From Fen-671 sp963794745 (GTDB taxonomy: Bacteria > Actinomycetota > Acidimicrobiia > Acidimicrobiales > Palsa-688), in contig CAWCEZ010000006.1 in assembly GCA_963794745.1 (NCBI GenBank), positions 248,001 to 312,000 on the forward strand: DNA of 64,000 nt, given 5' to 3'. This document shows, piece after piece, positions 24,722 to 32,781 of the stretch. Every line of letters begins with the position of its first letter. Position 1 is the stretch's first letter. The notes under the pieces were generated by a model, which did not search any database, was not told the origin of the DNA, and worked only from the letters and a program-made list of their open reading frames with translations. The translations under genes were made by a program, and so were the position numbers.

Positions 24722-25176
24722 TCAGTTACGAACTGGCTTTGGCGATCCTTGAGCAACAAGCCCGTCCGCCCGCGCGACTTACCGTCCTGTACGACGAAGC
24801 CTGCCCTATGTGCCGGCAATTGCGGACCTGGCTTGCATCCCAGTGGGTAGTGGTGCGACTGGACCTGATGGCCGCCGGGTCGCCCGAGGCTCGCTGGCGC
24901 TACCCGCTGCTCGACCACGAGCGGACCAAAACCGTGCTGACAGTCATCAACCAGGACGGGGCCGTGTTCGAAGGAGAGCGAGCATGGCTCGTATGCGCCT
25001 GGGCATTGCCGAAGTGGCAACCCCTCGCCGAGCAGCTTGGGACGCGTCCTCGGTTGGCCTTGGTACGGGTCGCCAGCAGACTAGTGGACCGCCATCGGCT
25101 CCACCACGGTGGACGTTCCTCGCACCCTCGGGCCTGCGATGTCGCTTGCCGGCACGACCCGCCGGTTTGGGCTTAA
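24718..25176 (+). CDS. DUF393 (DCC family) thiol-disulfide oxidoreductase-like protein
   Basis: 152 residues from GTG 24718 (start-stop overlap GTGA); ATG 24682 is an alternative. The family motif is seen as LTVLYDEACPMCRQLRTWL (DxxCxxC redox-type site), followed by a Leu/Ala-rich region and VFEGERAWLVCAW. Probably handles a membrane-linked redox or substrate step with the preceding membrane protein. Biological role unknown. Confidence 0.75.
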   Translation: MISYELALAILEQQARPPARLTVLYDEACPMCRQLRTWLASQWVVVRLDLMAAGSPEARWRYPLLDHERTKTVLTVINQDGAVFEGERAWLVCAWALPKWQPLAEQLGTRPRLALVRVASRLVDRHRLHHGGRSSHPRACDVACRHDPPVWA

Positions 25177-25180
25177 GACC

Positions 25181-25894
25181 GTGGAAGAAACCCCTGAGGC
25201 CCTGACCCCCGCAAACGACGTCACCCCCAAGAGTGCTCGCACCAAGGGCGCGATCATCGATGCGGCTCTTCGGCTGTTCCGGGAGCGAGGCTACGAAGCG
25301 ACGACGATGCGGGCGATCGCTGCTGAGGCAGAAGTGTCACTTGGGAACGCGTATTACTACTTCAAATCTAAAGAGCACCTCATCCAGGCCTTCTACGACC
25401 GGACTCAACTCGAGCACGCCGAAGCTGCGGCGCCCGTGTTGGAGCGCGAAGAGGACCTCGCCGCGCGGATTGTCGGCGTCAGCGAAGCTTGGGTAGACGC
25501 GATGGAGCCGTACCGGGCTTTCGCTGGGACGTTCTTCAAGAACGCGGCTGACCCAACCAGCCCTCTTAGCCCGTTCAGCTTGGAATCGGCCGATGCCAGG
25601 CGAAACGCGATAGCGCTTTGGCAGCGAGTGATCGAGGGCTCAGACGCGAAGGTCCCGAAAAAGTTGCGTGGCGAACTTCCCGAGCTGCTGTGGCTGTATT
25701 TCATGGGGACGGTGCTCTACTGGGTGCACGACCGCACCGAGAACGCGAACCGTACCCGCGTTCTGATCAGGCGGACAGCACCTATTGTCGAACAGGCCAT
25801 AGGGTTCGCCCGATTGCCAGTTTTCCGTTCCATCCTCAACGAAGTTGTCACTCTAATAGCCGACCTGACGAGTGTCGATGCCGCGCAGGTTTAG
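25181..25894 (+). CDS. TetR-family transcriptional regulator
   Basis: 237 residues from GTG 25181. The HTH is clear: TKGAIIDAALRLFRERGYEA, MRAIAAEAEVSLGNAYYYFK and SKEHLIQAFYDR. The ligand-binding helices end with LLWLYFMGTVLYWVHDRT. It is the last gene of the operon starting at 24215 and is the best candidate for binding the two TGAAC palindromes there, giving feedback control. Confidence 0.85.
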   Translation: MEETPEALTPANDVTPKSARTKGAIIDAALRLFRERGYEATTMRAIAAEAEVSLGNAYYYFKSKEHLIQAFYDRTQLEHAEAAAPVLEREEDLAARIVGVSEAWVDAMEPYRAFAGTFFKNAADPTSPLSPFSLESADARRNAIALWQRVIEGSDAKVPKKLRGELPELLWLYFMGTVLYWVHDRTENANRTRVLIRRTAPIVEQAIGFARLPVFRSILNEVVTLIADLTSVDAAQV

Positions 25895-25994
25895 GGCAAG
25901 CTGTCAGTAAGACGGCTGACCTCAAACGACAGCGCGTTGCTCTCGAGGTCGCCCGCGTTCACGCCTCAACGAGTACCCGAATACCCCGAGCATA

Positions 25995-26072
25995 AAGGGG
26001 CAGAGCATTCTGCCGCTCTTCCCTCATCGTTCTCCTCTCCGTGAGGGAAGAGGGCACCACGTTCTGCCCCTT
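25995..26072. terminator. Nested hairpin between convergent genes
   Basis: AAGGGGCAGA (25995-26004) pairs with TCTGCCCCTT (26063-26072), and inside it CTCTTCCCTCA (26016-26026) pairs with TGAGGGAAGAG (26042-26052). It lies between the ends of the TetR gene and the minus-strand regulator, so it may end transcription from both sides. There is no long T tract, so a structural role is also possible. Confidence 0.5.
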
Positions 26073-26094
26073 CCCACATCAGCTGAAGCGATCC

Positions 26095-28245
26095 TCAAGA
26101 ACCCAGTCGCGCGAGCGTGCGGCCAGCCTGGACGGCGAGGCGCTCGACGAACGACAGATCCTCGTCGGAGATAAACCGGCCAATCCCCTTGGAAAAACTG
26201 AGGACCCCCAGCAGCCTCCCGTTATCGAAGATCGGGAAGACGCCAACTCCGCCGACCGCAAGCCGGCGAAGCCGCTCGGCCTCAACTTCGTCCGCCGCGC
26301 TCGCAACTATCACCTCTTCGGGGAAGAACTGGCGTACGGAAGGCAGCCCCGTCCTTGCACACTCTGCAATGATGTCGGTCCCCCCGGCGGCCCGGTTACG
26401 GAGCACCTCGGCCGCCTCCGCCACCCAGGCGGGGTCGCGGTGGTGGGTGGTTAGGTAATGGAGCGCCCCATCTCTGATGAGGTGCACCGAAGCCCCCTCA
26501 GATACGAGCGACACTGTCGCCTCGACGAGCTTGGTAACCAACTCGTCGGAGCTCCGGGCCAAGCTGAGCGCCTGACATGCGTCCTCGAGCGCCTGGTGGC
26601 GTGCGGCCAAGCGCTGGGCCGCATCGCGCTTGCTCCAGGTTGTCAAGTACGAAGCGATCTCAGCGGCTAATTGTGAGAGAAAAGCGACCTCTTTCCGGCT
26701 GAAGTCGCGCGCCTTGGGGAACCCGAGCACGAGGCACCCGACCGCCGGTCCGGCGCCGGCGGTCAGCGGGACGCAGGCCAAGGCGGGGTCGCTCTCCGAG
26801 GGGGTCGATAGGAATATCGGGTAACGCTCGTCCAGTTCGGCGAAGGTCCGGAACAGTGCCGGACGGCCGGTGCGGATGACTTCGGACGAGGGAAGGTCCG
26901 CCGAAACCGACACTGACTCCCAGTAATCGGCGACTTCGTTGCGGAAACCGAGCGAGGCGCCGAAATTCACTGTCACGTTGTCCTCCGCGAGAAGGCAAAG
27001 GACGGCCCTGCGCGCGCCCAGGAAGGCCAGGACCCGCCCGAGGGCGTGCAACATCAGCTCGTCCTCGGCGGAGCCCGGGCGCACCGCCTGTGTGACGTCG
27101 CCGCTGCGATGCGATGGCCTTCCCGACAGCAGGGAACGCAGCTGCGCAACTGCGTCTTTGCGAGCAGAGTCGAGCCTTTCCCAGGAACGGCCGGTCTCGG
27201 CCCAACGCACGGCGCTCACGGGGAACGGGCAAGCTCGAGGCGGCCTTCCCGCGATCTGGCTCTCCATTTCGTTGCGGAGCCACTGCCGCCACGCGACCAC
27301 CTCGCGCCCCGGGGGCTCGGTTAGCAACAAGCCGCGACGAGCGCCGACGGCGGACTCAGTGAGGAGGTCCGCGAACATTTCGAACACAGTGGGCATGCCG
27401 GCGTCGGCTAACAAATTGAGGTCGATCAAGCGGTCGCCGCGCCTCACCGCTTCCCAGATCGCCCTCCTGACCGGCTCGCGCATGGGAGCCAGCCGGCCCT
27501 TTACATGTTCGGCAAGGGGAGCCAACCTCGCGACAACCTGCCGAGCGTCAGGCCTGGCCCCCTCGCCAGAGCCGCCGAGGCTTGCCATCTGGAGCTCACG
27601 GAACAGGTCGTCGAAGTGGTCTTCGGACTCCCTCACGAGGCGCAGCGGCGCAGCGACCACCCTCACTGGTCGCATCACATGAGCCTGGCGCTCGGATAAG
27701 CCGCGACCGGCACCCTGGTCGTCCGTGTCGATGGTGCCTAGCTCGGCCCAGACGATCTTGCCGCCGCCGGCCTGCGGGTACCAGCCCCAGGCACTGGCCA
27801 GTGCGCTCACAATGGCAAGCCCTCTCCCCGTAGCAGCAGGAGGGAAGGGATGTCCCATGCGCTCCAACTGCTGCGGTTCGTCCAAGAGGCTGACCGGCGC
27901 CTCAACCAGTGTCGGCGGTGGGAGCAAGGGAGCAGGGCTGTCGTCATGGACCTCGAGGCGAAGCCCTTTGCCGCGGCGGCTGATGACGACCGCCATATCG
28001 GTGCGGGCGTGCAGGACCCCATTGCTCATAAGCTCCGACAGGACTACTCGCGCGTCGTCTAAGAGGTGCCCCGGGCAACCCCACTCGCTTGCGACCTCGG
28101 CCAGCTTCGCCCGCCCCCGGCTGACGCTGCGGAGATCAGGCGGAAGGCGCAAGGCCAATGCCTCTCCGCCACCCCGCTCCTCGCGCTCCGCGGTGGCGAT
28201 CAGCGGTTGGCCCCGCGGCGTCTGCTCGTTGCCCTTGGGCTGCAC
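26095..28245 (-). CDS. Large regulator: serine-kinase-type ATPase plus two GAF domains
   Basis: 716 residues. An N-terminal HATPase_c_2 domain (about 30-170) has LSELMSNGVLHAR and the G box ATGRGLAIVSALASAWGW, as in anti-sigma serine kinases. Residues about 195-390 are unassigned. Two GAF-like sensor domains follow (about 400-545 and 565-716), with PALACVPLTAG and GVGVFPIFDNGRLLGVLSFS. No phosphatase domain is present. The order ATPase-then-GAF is unusual; most such proteins put the ATPase last. It probably controls a sigma-factor partner switch. The gene lies divergently from the FrhB-like gene. Confidence 0.8.
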   Translation of the reverse strand: MQPKGNEQTPRGQPLIATAEREERGGGEALALRLPPDLRSVSRGRAKLAEVASEWGCPGHLLDDARVVLSELMSNGVLHARTDMAVVISRRGKGLRLEVHDDSPAPLLPPPTLVEAPVSLLDEPQQLERMGHPFPPAATGRGLAIVSALASAWGWYPQAGGGKIVWAELGTIDTDDQGAGRGLSERQAHVMRPVRVVAAPLRLVRESEDHFDDLFRELQMASLGGSGEGARPDARQVVARLAPLAEHVKGRLAPMREPVRRAIWEAVRRGDRLIDLNLLADAGMPTVFEMFADLLTESAVGARRGLLLTEPPGREVVAWRQWLRNEMESQIAGRPPRACPFPVSAVRWAETGRSWERLDSARKDAVAQLRSLLSGRPSHRSGDVTQAVRPGSAEDELMLHALGRVLAFLGARRAVLCLLAEDNVTVNFGASLGFRNEVADYWESVSVSADLPSSEVIRTGRPALFRTFAELDERYPIFLSTPSESDPALACVPLTAGAGPAVGCLVLGFPKARDFSRKEVAFLSQLAAEIASYLTTWSKRDAAQRLAARHQALEDACQALSLARSSDELVTKLVEATVSLVSEGASVHLIRDGALHYLTTHHRDPAWVAEAAEVLRNRAAGGTDIIAECARTGLPSVRQFFPEEVIVASAADEVEAERLRRLAVGGVGVFPIFDNGRLLGVLSFSKGIGRFISDEDLSFVERLAVQAGRTLARLGS

Positions 28246-28337
28246 TCGTTAAAGCATGGCAGCTCGCTCGCCTTTATGAACGGAAGTCTTCAGGGATGTC
28301 GCTGAACCTCGGCCGGCAGGCCGTTACGCTATGCACC

Positions 28338-29504
28338 GTGACCGTAACCGAACCACGTCAGGCACCCGAGCGGTGGAAGTTGGAATGGGCAGACCTCTAC
28401 AACGAGGTCGTCACTTCGGGCCTATGCACCGGCTGCGCGGCTTGCATCGTCGCCTGCCCGCACGACGTGCTCGGCTACAACACTGCCGACGGTGTCTACA
28501 GGCCCTTCCACCTGGAAGAAGAGCTGGGACCTGGCGGCTGCGGCCATGGGTTGCGCGGTTGCACAAGCTGTACGCGTGCCTGCCCGCGCTTTAGGAACTG
28601 GGAGACCGAGGCTGACAACTTCTCCTTCGGGAGGTCCCGGCTGCCTGAGGAGCAGTCCGGCGTTGCGAAGTCGGTCTTGCTGGCGCGGGCGATGGACCCC
28701 GAGCTTCTAGCGACCGGTCAGGACGGGGGCGTCGTGTCTGCTCTGTTGTTGTGGTGCCTCGAGCACGACCGCATCGACGCGGCCCTAGTGTCGGCCCTCG
28801 AGGGCGACGGCTCGGGCTGGCGCGCCGTTCCTGCGGTGGCGCGCACCCGCGCCGAACTGATGGCCGCGGCCGGTAGCCGCTACACCTACTCGGCCAATAC
28901 CCTCGCCTACGCGGAGGCGGTGGCTGGAGGGGCCGAGCGGATAGCTCTCGTCGGTATGGGTTGCCAAGCCTCGGCCCCGGTAGTGATGAGGGCGCGCAAG
29001 GCCGGCAAGGTCGGTCGGCGGATGGCGCTTTCCATCGGGCTCATGTGCTCGAAGACCTTCGATGATTCCATCTTCGAGGAGTTTTTTGATGCGCAGTATG
29101 GGCTGAAAAGAACAGATATTGCCAAGATCAACATCAAAGGCGTCTTCCAGATCTGGTGCCACGACGGCTCGTACCACGAGGTACCCCTGAAGGAAGGGCA
29201 TGCCTGGACCAGGGAAGGCTGCAAATCCTGCCCGGACTTTGCTGCCGAGCACGCTGATATTTCGACGGGGGGCATCGGGGCGCTCTCCGACTGGACGCTC
29301 ACGGTCGTCCGCTCCGATTTGGGCCAAGAGATCATCGATGAAATGGTGGCCGGAAGGGCGCTCGAGGTCCGGCCCGGCGAGGACGACCCGGGGGCGCTAG
29401 CCCTTATGGGAAGGCTGTCGACCGTTTCGCGCCGGCGCTGGCCGGTCTCGGCGGTACCCGAGCCCCGCCTCGGTGTGCCTCCGCCCAAGGTCGCCCAGGC
29501 CTAG
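28338..29504 (+). CDS. Coenzyme F420 hydrogenase/dehydrogenase beta-subunit family protein
   Basis: 388 residues from GTG 28338; TACGCT (28325-28330) lies 7 bases upstream, as for a leaderless transcript. Two ferredoxin-type clusters are seen: CTGCAACIVACP and CTSCTRACPR. The FrhB N- and C-domains follow (GQDGGVVSALLLW, GMGCQASAP, EGCKSCPDF). Family members move electrons between Fe-S proteins and F420. The next gene also belongs to an F420-dependent type, so both may use F420, but no F420 synthesis gene is in the window. Confidence 0.85.
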   Translation: MTVTEPRQAPERWKLEWADLYNEVVTSGLCTGCAACIVACPHDVLGYNTADGVYRPFHLEEELGPGGCGHGLRGCTSCTRACPRFRNWETEADNFSFGRSRLPEEQSGVAKSVLLARAMDPELLATGQDGGVVSALLLWCLEHDRIDAALVSALEGDGSGWRAVPAVARTRAELMAAAGSRYTYSANTLAYAEAVAGGAERIALVGMGCQASAPVVMRARKAGKVGRRMALSIGLMCSKTFDDSIFEEFFDAQYGLKRTDIAKINIKGVFQIWCHDGSYHEVPLKEGHAWTREGCKSCPDFAAEHADISTGGIGALSDWTLTVVRSDLGQEIIDEMVAGRALEVRPGEDDPGALALMGRLSTVSRRRWPVSAVPEPRLGVPPPKVAQA

Positions 29505-29617
29505 TGCTGGGCCCGGGCGCAGCCCGAGCTGGCACCGCCGCCGCCGATAAGCGTTACCTACCGTTAGCGTTGTCGGCTATTGGCGTTACGAGCTGGTGAC
29601 TGCGAAAGGAGGACCTC

Positions 29618-30064
29618 ATGGCTGAGGTAAGCGGGGACCGCCGCAAGGAGGTCGAAGAGCGTGCCGCTCTCAACGCGGGCGTTGTCCAGGAGTACCGCTC
29701 GAACGGCGGGCAACTATCAGGCCAGATGGCAGGTTTTAAGCTTGCCCTCGTCCATCACAAAGGTGCCAAGAGCGGCGTCGAGCGAGTGACCCCCGTCGCA
29801 TATCGGCAAACGGGCGCTAGCGTCGCCGTCTTCGCATCAAATGGCGGTCGTAGCTCGAACCCGGACTGGTACTACAACCTCCTGGCCAACCCCGAAACGG
29901 TCGTCGAGGTCGGCAGCGAGACGTTCCCGGTGCGAGCGCGTGTAGCGAGCGGCGAGGAGCGAACCGAGATCTGGGAGGCCCAGAAGGCTGACATGCCGAT
30001 GTTCGCCGAATACGAAAAGACGACGCCGCGCGAGATCCCGGTCGTCATACTCGAGCGCACCTGA
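29618..30064 (+). CDS. Deazaflavin (F420)-dependent nitroreductase-family protein, Ddn-like
   Basis: 148 residues; ATG 29618 has AAAGGAGG upstream. The split-barrel fold is indicated by LALVHHKGAKSGVERVTPVA, then VAVFASNGGRSSNPDWYYNL (the F420-phosphate region) and NPETVVEVGSE. This is the Ddn type of Mycobacterium, which uses reduced F420 to reduce quinones and xenobiotics. It follows the FrhB-like gene in the same direction. Confidence 0.88.
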   Translation: MAEVSGDRRKEVEERAALNAGVVQEYRSNGGQLSGQMAGFKLALVHHKGAKSGVERVTPVAYRQTGASVAVFASNGGRSSNPDWYYNLLANPETVVEVGSETFPVRARVASGEERTEIWEAQKADMPMFAEYEKTTPREIPVVILERT

Positions 30065-30172
30065 GCCTGCCGGCTTGCCCACCCAGGCCGCCTCGAAGGG
30101 GGGCCGAACAGCGCTGCAACCTAAAGTGCCTGCATGCGGGGGCGTGTTTGTCTGCTAAGTTAGCAATCCGCC

Positions 30173-30271
30173 ATGGGATCGTTGATTAAGAAGCGCCGCA
30201 AGCGGATGCGCAAGAAGAAGCACAAGAAGATGCTGAAGGCCACTCGCTGGCAGAGACGGGCCGGCAAGTAG
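30173..30271 (+). CDS. Ribosomal protein bS22 (AURKAIP1/COX24-like)
   Basis: 32 residues, ATG 30173 to TAG 30271: MGSLIKKRRKRMRKKKHKKM, then LKATRWQRRAGK. It matches the very short, highly basic actinobacterial protein found in the mycobacterial small ribosomal subunit. It stands alone before the ispE end and is easily missed because of its size. Confidence 0.9.
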   Translation: MGSLIKKRRKRMRKKKHKKMLKATRWQRRAGK

Positions 30272-30287
30272 GCGCTCAGTTCGCCGG

Positions 30288-31031
30288 TCAGCCCTTCGCA
30301 TTACCCCGCAAAACCCGGACGACGACCCGGCTCTGCCCGGGGTGCGCGCCAGGTACGAACCATGTCGAACCGCTACCTGCAAGGACCGGACGTTGTTGCG
30401 TCGCGTCCGCCAGCCGGTCTCGCCAGCTCGCCAGGCGAGGCTCCACTTGGAGCGCCGCCGGCTCGAGGTCGTTGAAATTGTCCGAGACGGGACCACCCAG
30501 GGTGTCCCAGGCCTGGTAAACAGCTGCCGTGGCGACGCCGAAGGGCGGTACCAGCAGCGTGTAGCAATCGTTTGCAACGTCTTCGACCGGCAATGGGTCG
30601 AGGATCTGCCCCGTCCCACGCACCCTCGCCCTGCTGCCGCCGGCGAAACAGAAGGGCACGTCCGAACCGAGAGCAGCTGCCATCTCCAACCCGGCGCTGC
30701 CGCTCGCCCCGGCCCATCGCAGCACCGCAGCTGCGTCGGCCGACCCGCCACCGAGGCCGGCACCCGCCGGGATCCTCTTGACAAGGCGCACGTGCGCTTT
30801 ACGCCCAACGAGCAATAGGGCCTTGTGGACGAGGTTGGAAGCGTCCTCTGGCACTTCGCCATGGCCGCCGGCGCTCGCACCTGCGTCGATGACCTCCAAG
30901 CCGTCACCGTCCGAGAAGTACAGCGTGTCCGCGAGGTCAACGGTGACCATCTCGGCGTCGAGCAGGTGGTACCCGTCCGGACGTACCCCGGTGACGCGCA
31001 AGGACAAGGTCAATTTGGCGGGTGCTGTCAC
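30288..31031 (-). CDS. ispE: 4-diphosphocytidyl-2-C-methyl-D-erythritol kinase
   Basis: 247 residues from GTG 31031. GHMP kinase of the MEP isoprenoid pathway. Motifs: APAKLTLSLRVTGVRPDGYH, the ATP-binding PAGAGLGGGSADAAAVL, SDVPFCFAGG, and the C-terminal VLAGSGSTWF. It is slightly shorter than average (280-310). It follows rsmA by about 30 bases; rsmA-ispE is a conserved actinobacterial order. Confidence 0.93.
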   Translation of the reverse strand: MTAPAKLTLSLRVTGVRPDGYHLLDAEMVTVDLADTLYFSDGDGLEVIDAGASAGGHGEVPEDASNLVHKALLLVGRKAHVRLVKRIPAGAGLGGGSADAAAVLRWAGASGSAGLEMAAALGSDVPFCFAGGSRARVRGTGQILDPLPVEDVANDCYTLLVPPFGVATAAVYQAWDTLGGPVSDNFNDLEPAALQVEPRLASWRDRLADATQQRPVLAGSGSTWFVPGAHPGQSRVVVRVLRGNAKG

Positions 31032-31061
31032 TTCGGCCGCAAAAGGCCCTGCAGCCCGCTT

Positions 31062-32006
31062 TCAAGGACCGTCCTCGCTCACAGCCGTAACGGGCGCCGG
31101 GAGGCGGCCCAGGCCGGCGGCTGCTGCCAGGCGGCCCCAGTCGCCAACCGAGAGCTCCTCCGCCCTTGACTCCTCGCTGATGCCTGCTTGGACGAACGCT
31201 GAAGCCGGGATCCCAAGGTCCGCGAGGGCGCGACGGAGCATTTTCCTGCGCTGGGCGAAGCCGGTGCGCACAAGGCTGAACAGCTCCCCGGGCGCGACCA
31301 CCGCGGGGTCGACGGCTGGGGCCCTGCGGCGCTTCAGGCTGACCAGGGCGGAGCCGACTCGAGGCCTTGGCACGAAAACCGATGATGGCACGGTCCCTAC
31401 CAACGAGGCCTCCGCCCAGTACGCAACCTTGACCGAAACCGCACCGTAGGCCTTGCTCCCAGGCCCTGCGACGAGACGCTGGGCGACCTCCTGCTGGACC
31501 ATGACGAGCATCCGTTCGATTGCCGGGACCTGGTCGAGGAGATCCGCCACCAGCGGGGTGGCGATGTTATAGGGAAGGTTGGCAACAAGCGTCCAGGCTC
31601 CGAAGGGCTGTGGCAGGGCTGACGATAGCGGTGGCGTTGGCACTGGCGACGGCGCGGGCGAAGGCCGCGACAGCAGGTCCGCCCAATCGAGGCTCATGGC
31701 GTCGGCCTGCACGACCGTGACCACTGCCCCGGGGGCTTTATCGGCAAGGACCTGGCGTAGCGCCGGCACGAGCCAGCGGTCCACTTCGACCGCAGTCACG
31801 CTGGCCCCCGTCTCGAGCAATGCAAGCGTCAATGCCCCGAGCCCCGCCCCGATCTCGACCACACGGTCGCCCGGCCCTACGCCAGCGAGCCGAGCGATGC
31901 GCCGGACCGTGTTTGCGTCAACGACAAAGTTCTGCCCGAGCGCCCGGCTCGGAGAAACCGTGTGCTCCTCGAATAAACGCATGACCTCTTGCCTCGAAAG
32001 AGTCAC
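31062..32006 (-). CDS. rsmA: 16S rRNA (A1518/A1519) dimethyltransferase
   Basis: 314 residues (ksgA). Start region RALGQNFVVDANTVRRI, SAM site VVEIGAGLGALTLALLE, catalytic VANLPYNIATPL, and the C-terminal domain with RRKMLRRALADLGI. A Pro/Ser-rich insertion (about residues 113-135) precedes the NLPY strand and is not usual. Located between tatD and ispE as in other actinobacteria. Confidence 0.94.
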   Translation of the reverse strand: MTLSRQEVMRLFEEHTVSPSRALGQNFVVDANTVRRIARLAGVGPGDRVVEIGAGLGALTLALLETGASVTAVEVDRWLVPALRQVLADKAPGAVVTVVQADAMSLDWADLLSRPSPAPSPVPTPPLSSALPQPFGAWTLVANLPYNIATPLVADLLDQVPAIERMLVMVQQEVAQRLVAGPGSKAYGAVSVKVAYWAEASLVGTVPSSVFVPRPRVGSALVSLKRRRAPAVDPAVVAPGELFSLVRTGFAQRRKMLRRALADLGIPASAFVQAGISEESRAEELSVGDWGRLAAAAGLGRLPAPVTAVSEDGP

Positions 32007-32024
32007 TGCGATATGCCGGCGAGC

Positions 32025-32774
32025 TCAGCCGTCGAGGCGGAAGGCGGCGGCTGCTGAGACCCAGCTCGCCTCTTCGACCGCGCTCACGTCCACACCCTTC
32101 ACGGCGGCCACGGCGGCACCGACGATCGGGACATAGGCAGGCGAGTTCGTCTTGCCGCGGTGCGGCACTGGGGCGAGAAAGGGTGAGTCTGTCTCGACAA
32201 GTAGCCGGTCGAGCGGGCACAGCTCGGCTGCCTCGCGGATGTCGTTGGCGTTCTTGAACGAGATGATCCCACTGAAAGAGATCCACATCCCGAGGTCGAG
32301 GCAGATGCGGGCCTCGGGCGCGCCGCCGGTGAAGCAGTGGAGCACCGTACGCTGCGGGGCCCCTTCGGCTCGCAGGATCGCGAAGGTGTCGTCCCAGGCG
32401 CTGCGCGTGTGCACAACGAGGGCCAGGTCGTGCCTGTTCGCCAACGCGACCTGGGCCGCAAAAGCCTCGCGTTGCGCCGGGCGGGGGGAATAGTCGTAGT
32501 GGTAATCGAGCCCGCACTCCCCTATCGCCACCAGCTTCGGCTGGCCCTGCAGGAGCGGCTCCACGGTCGCGACGCCATTGACCGCGTCGTGGGGGTGCAG
32601 GCCCACGGTGGCCCAAACCCCGTCGTAGGCCTCGGCTACTTGCAGCGCCGCAGCGGAATGCGCGGCGTCGGTGCCGACCGTAATGAGCCGGGTAACCCCG
32701 GCCTGCCTAGCCTGCTCGATCGCCTCGACGCCGATCCCTTCGTAAGGGATATGGCAATGGTTGTCGCACCACAC
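32025..32774 (-). CDS. tatD: TatD-family metal-dependent DNase
   Basis: 249 residues from GTG 32774 (VWCDNHCHIPYE). Metal and catalytic residues: DNHCH, the Glu in GECGLDYHYD, His in VVHTRSAWDD, HCFTGG, and the Asp in VETDSPFLAPV. It begins 7 bases after metG, so they share an operon. A frame extending further upstream lies inside metG and is rejected. Confidence 0.92.
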   Translation of the reverse strand: MWCDNHCHIPYEGIGVEAIEQARQAGVTRLITVGTDAAHSAAALQVAEAYDGVWATVGLHPHDAVNGVATVEPLLQGQPKLVAIGECGLDYHYDYSPRPAQREAFAAQVALANRHDLALVVHTRSAWDDTFAILRAEGAPQRTVLHCFTGGAPEARICLDLGMWISFSGIISFKNANDIREAAELCPLDRLLVETDSPFLAPVPHRGKTNSPAYVPIVGAAVAAVKGVDVSAVEEASWVSAAAAFRLDG

Positions 32775-32781
32775 GACGGTG

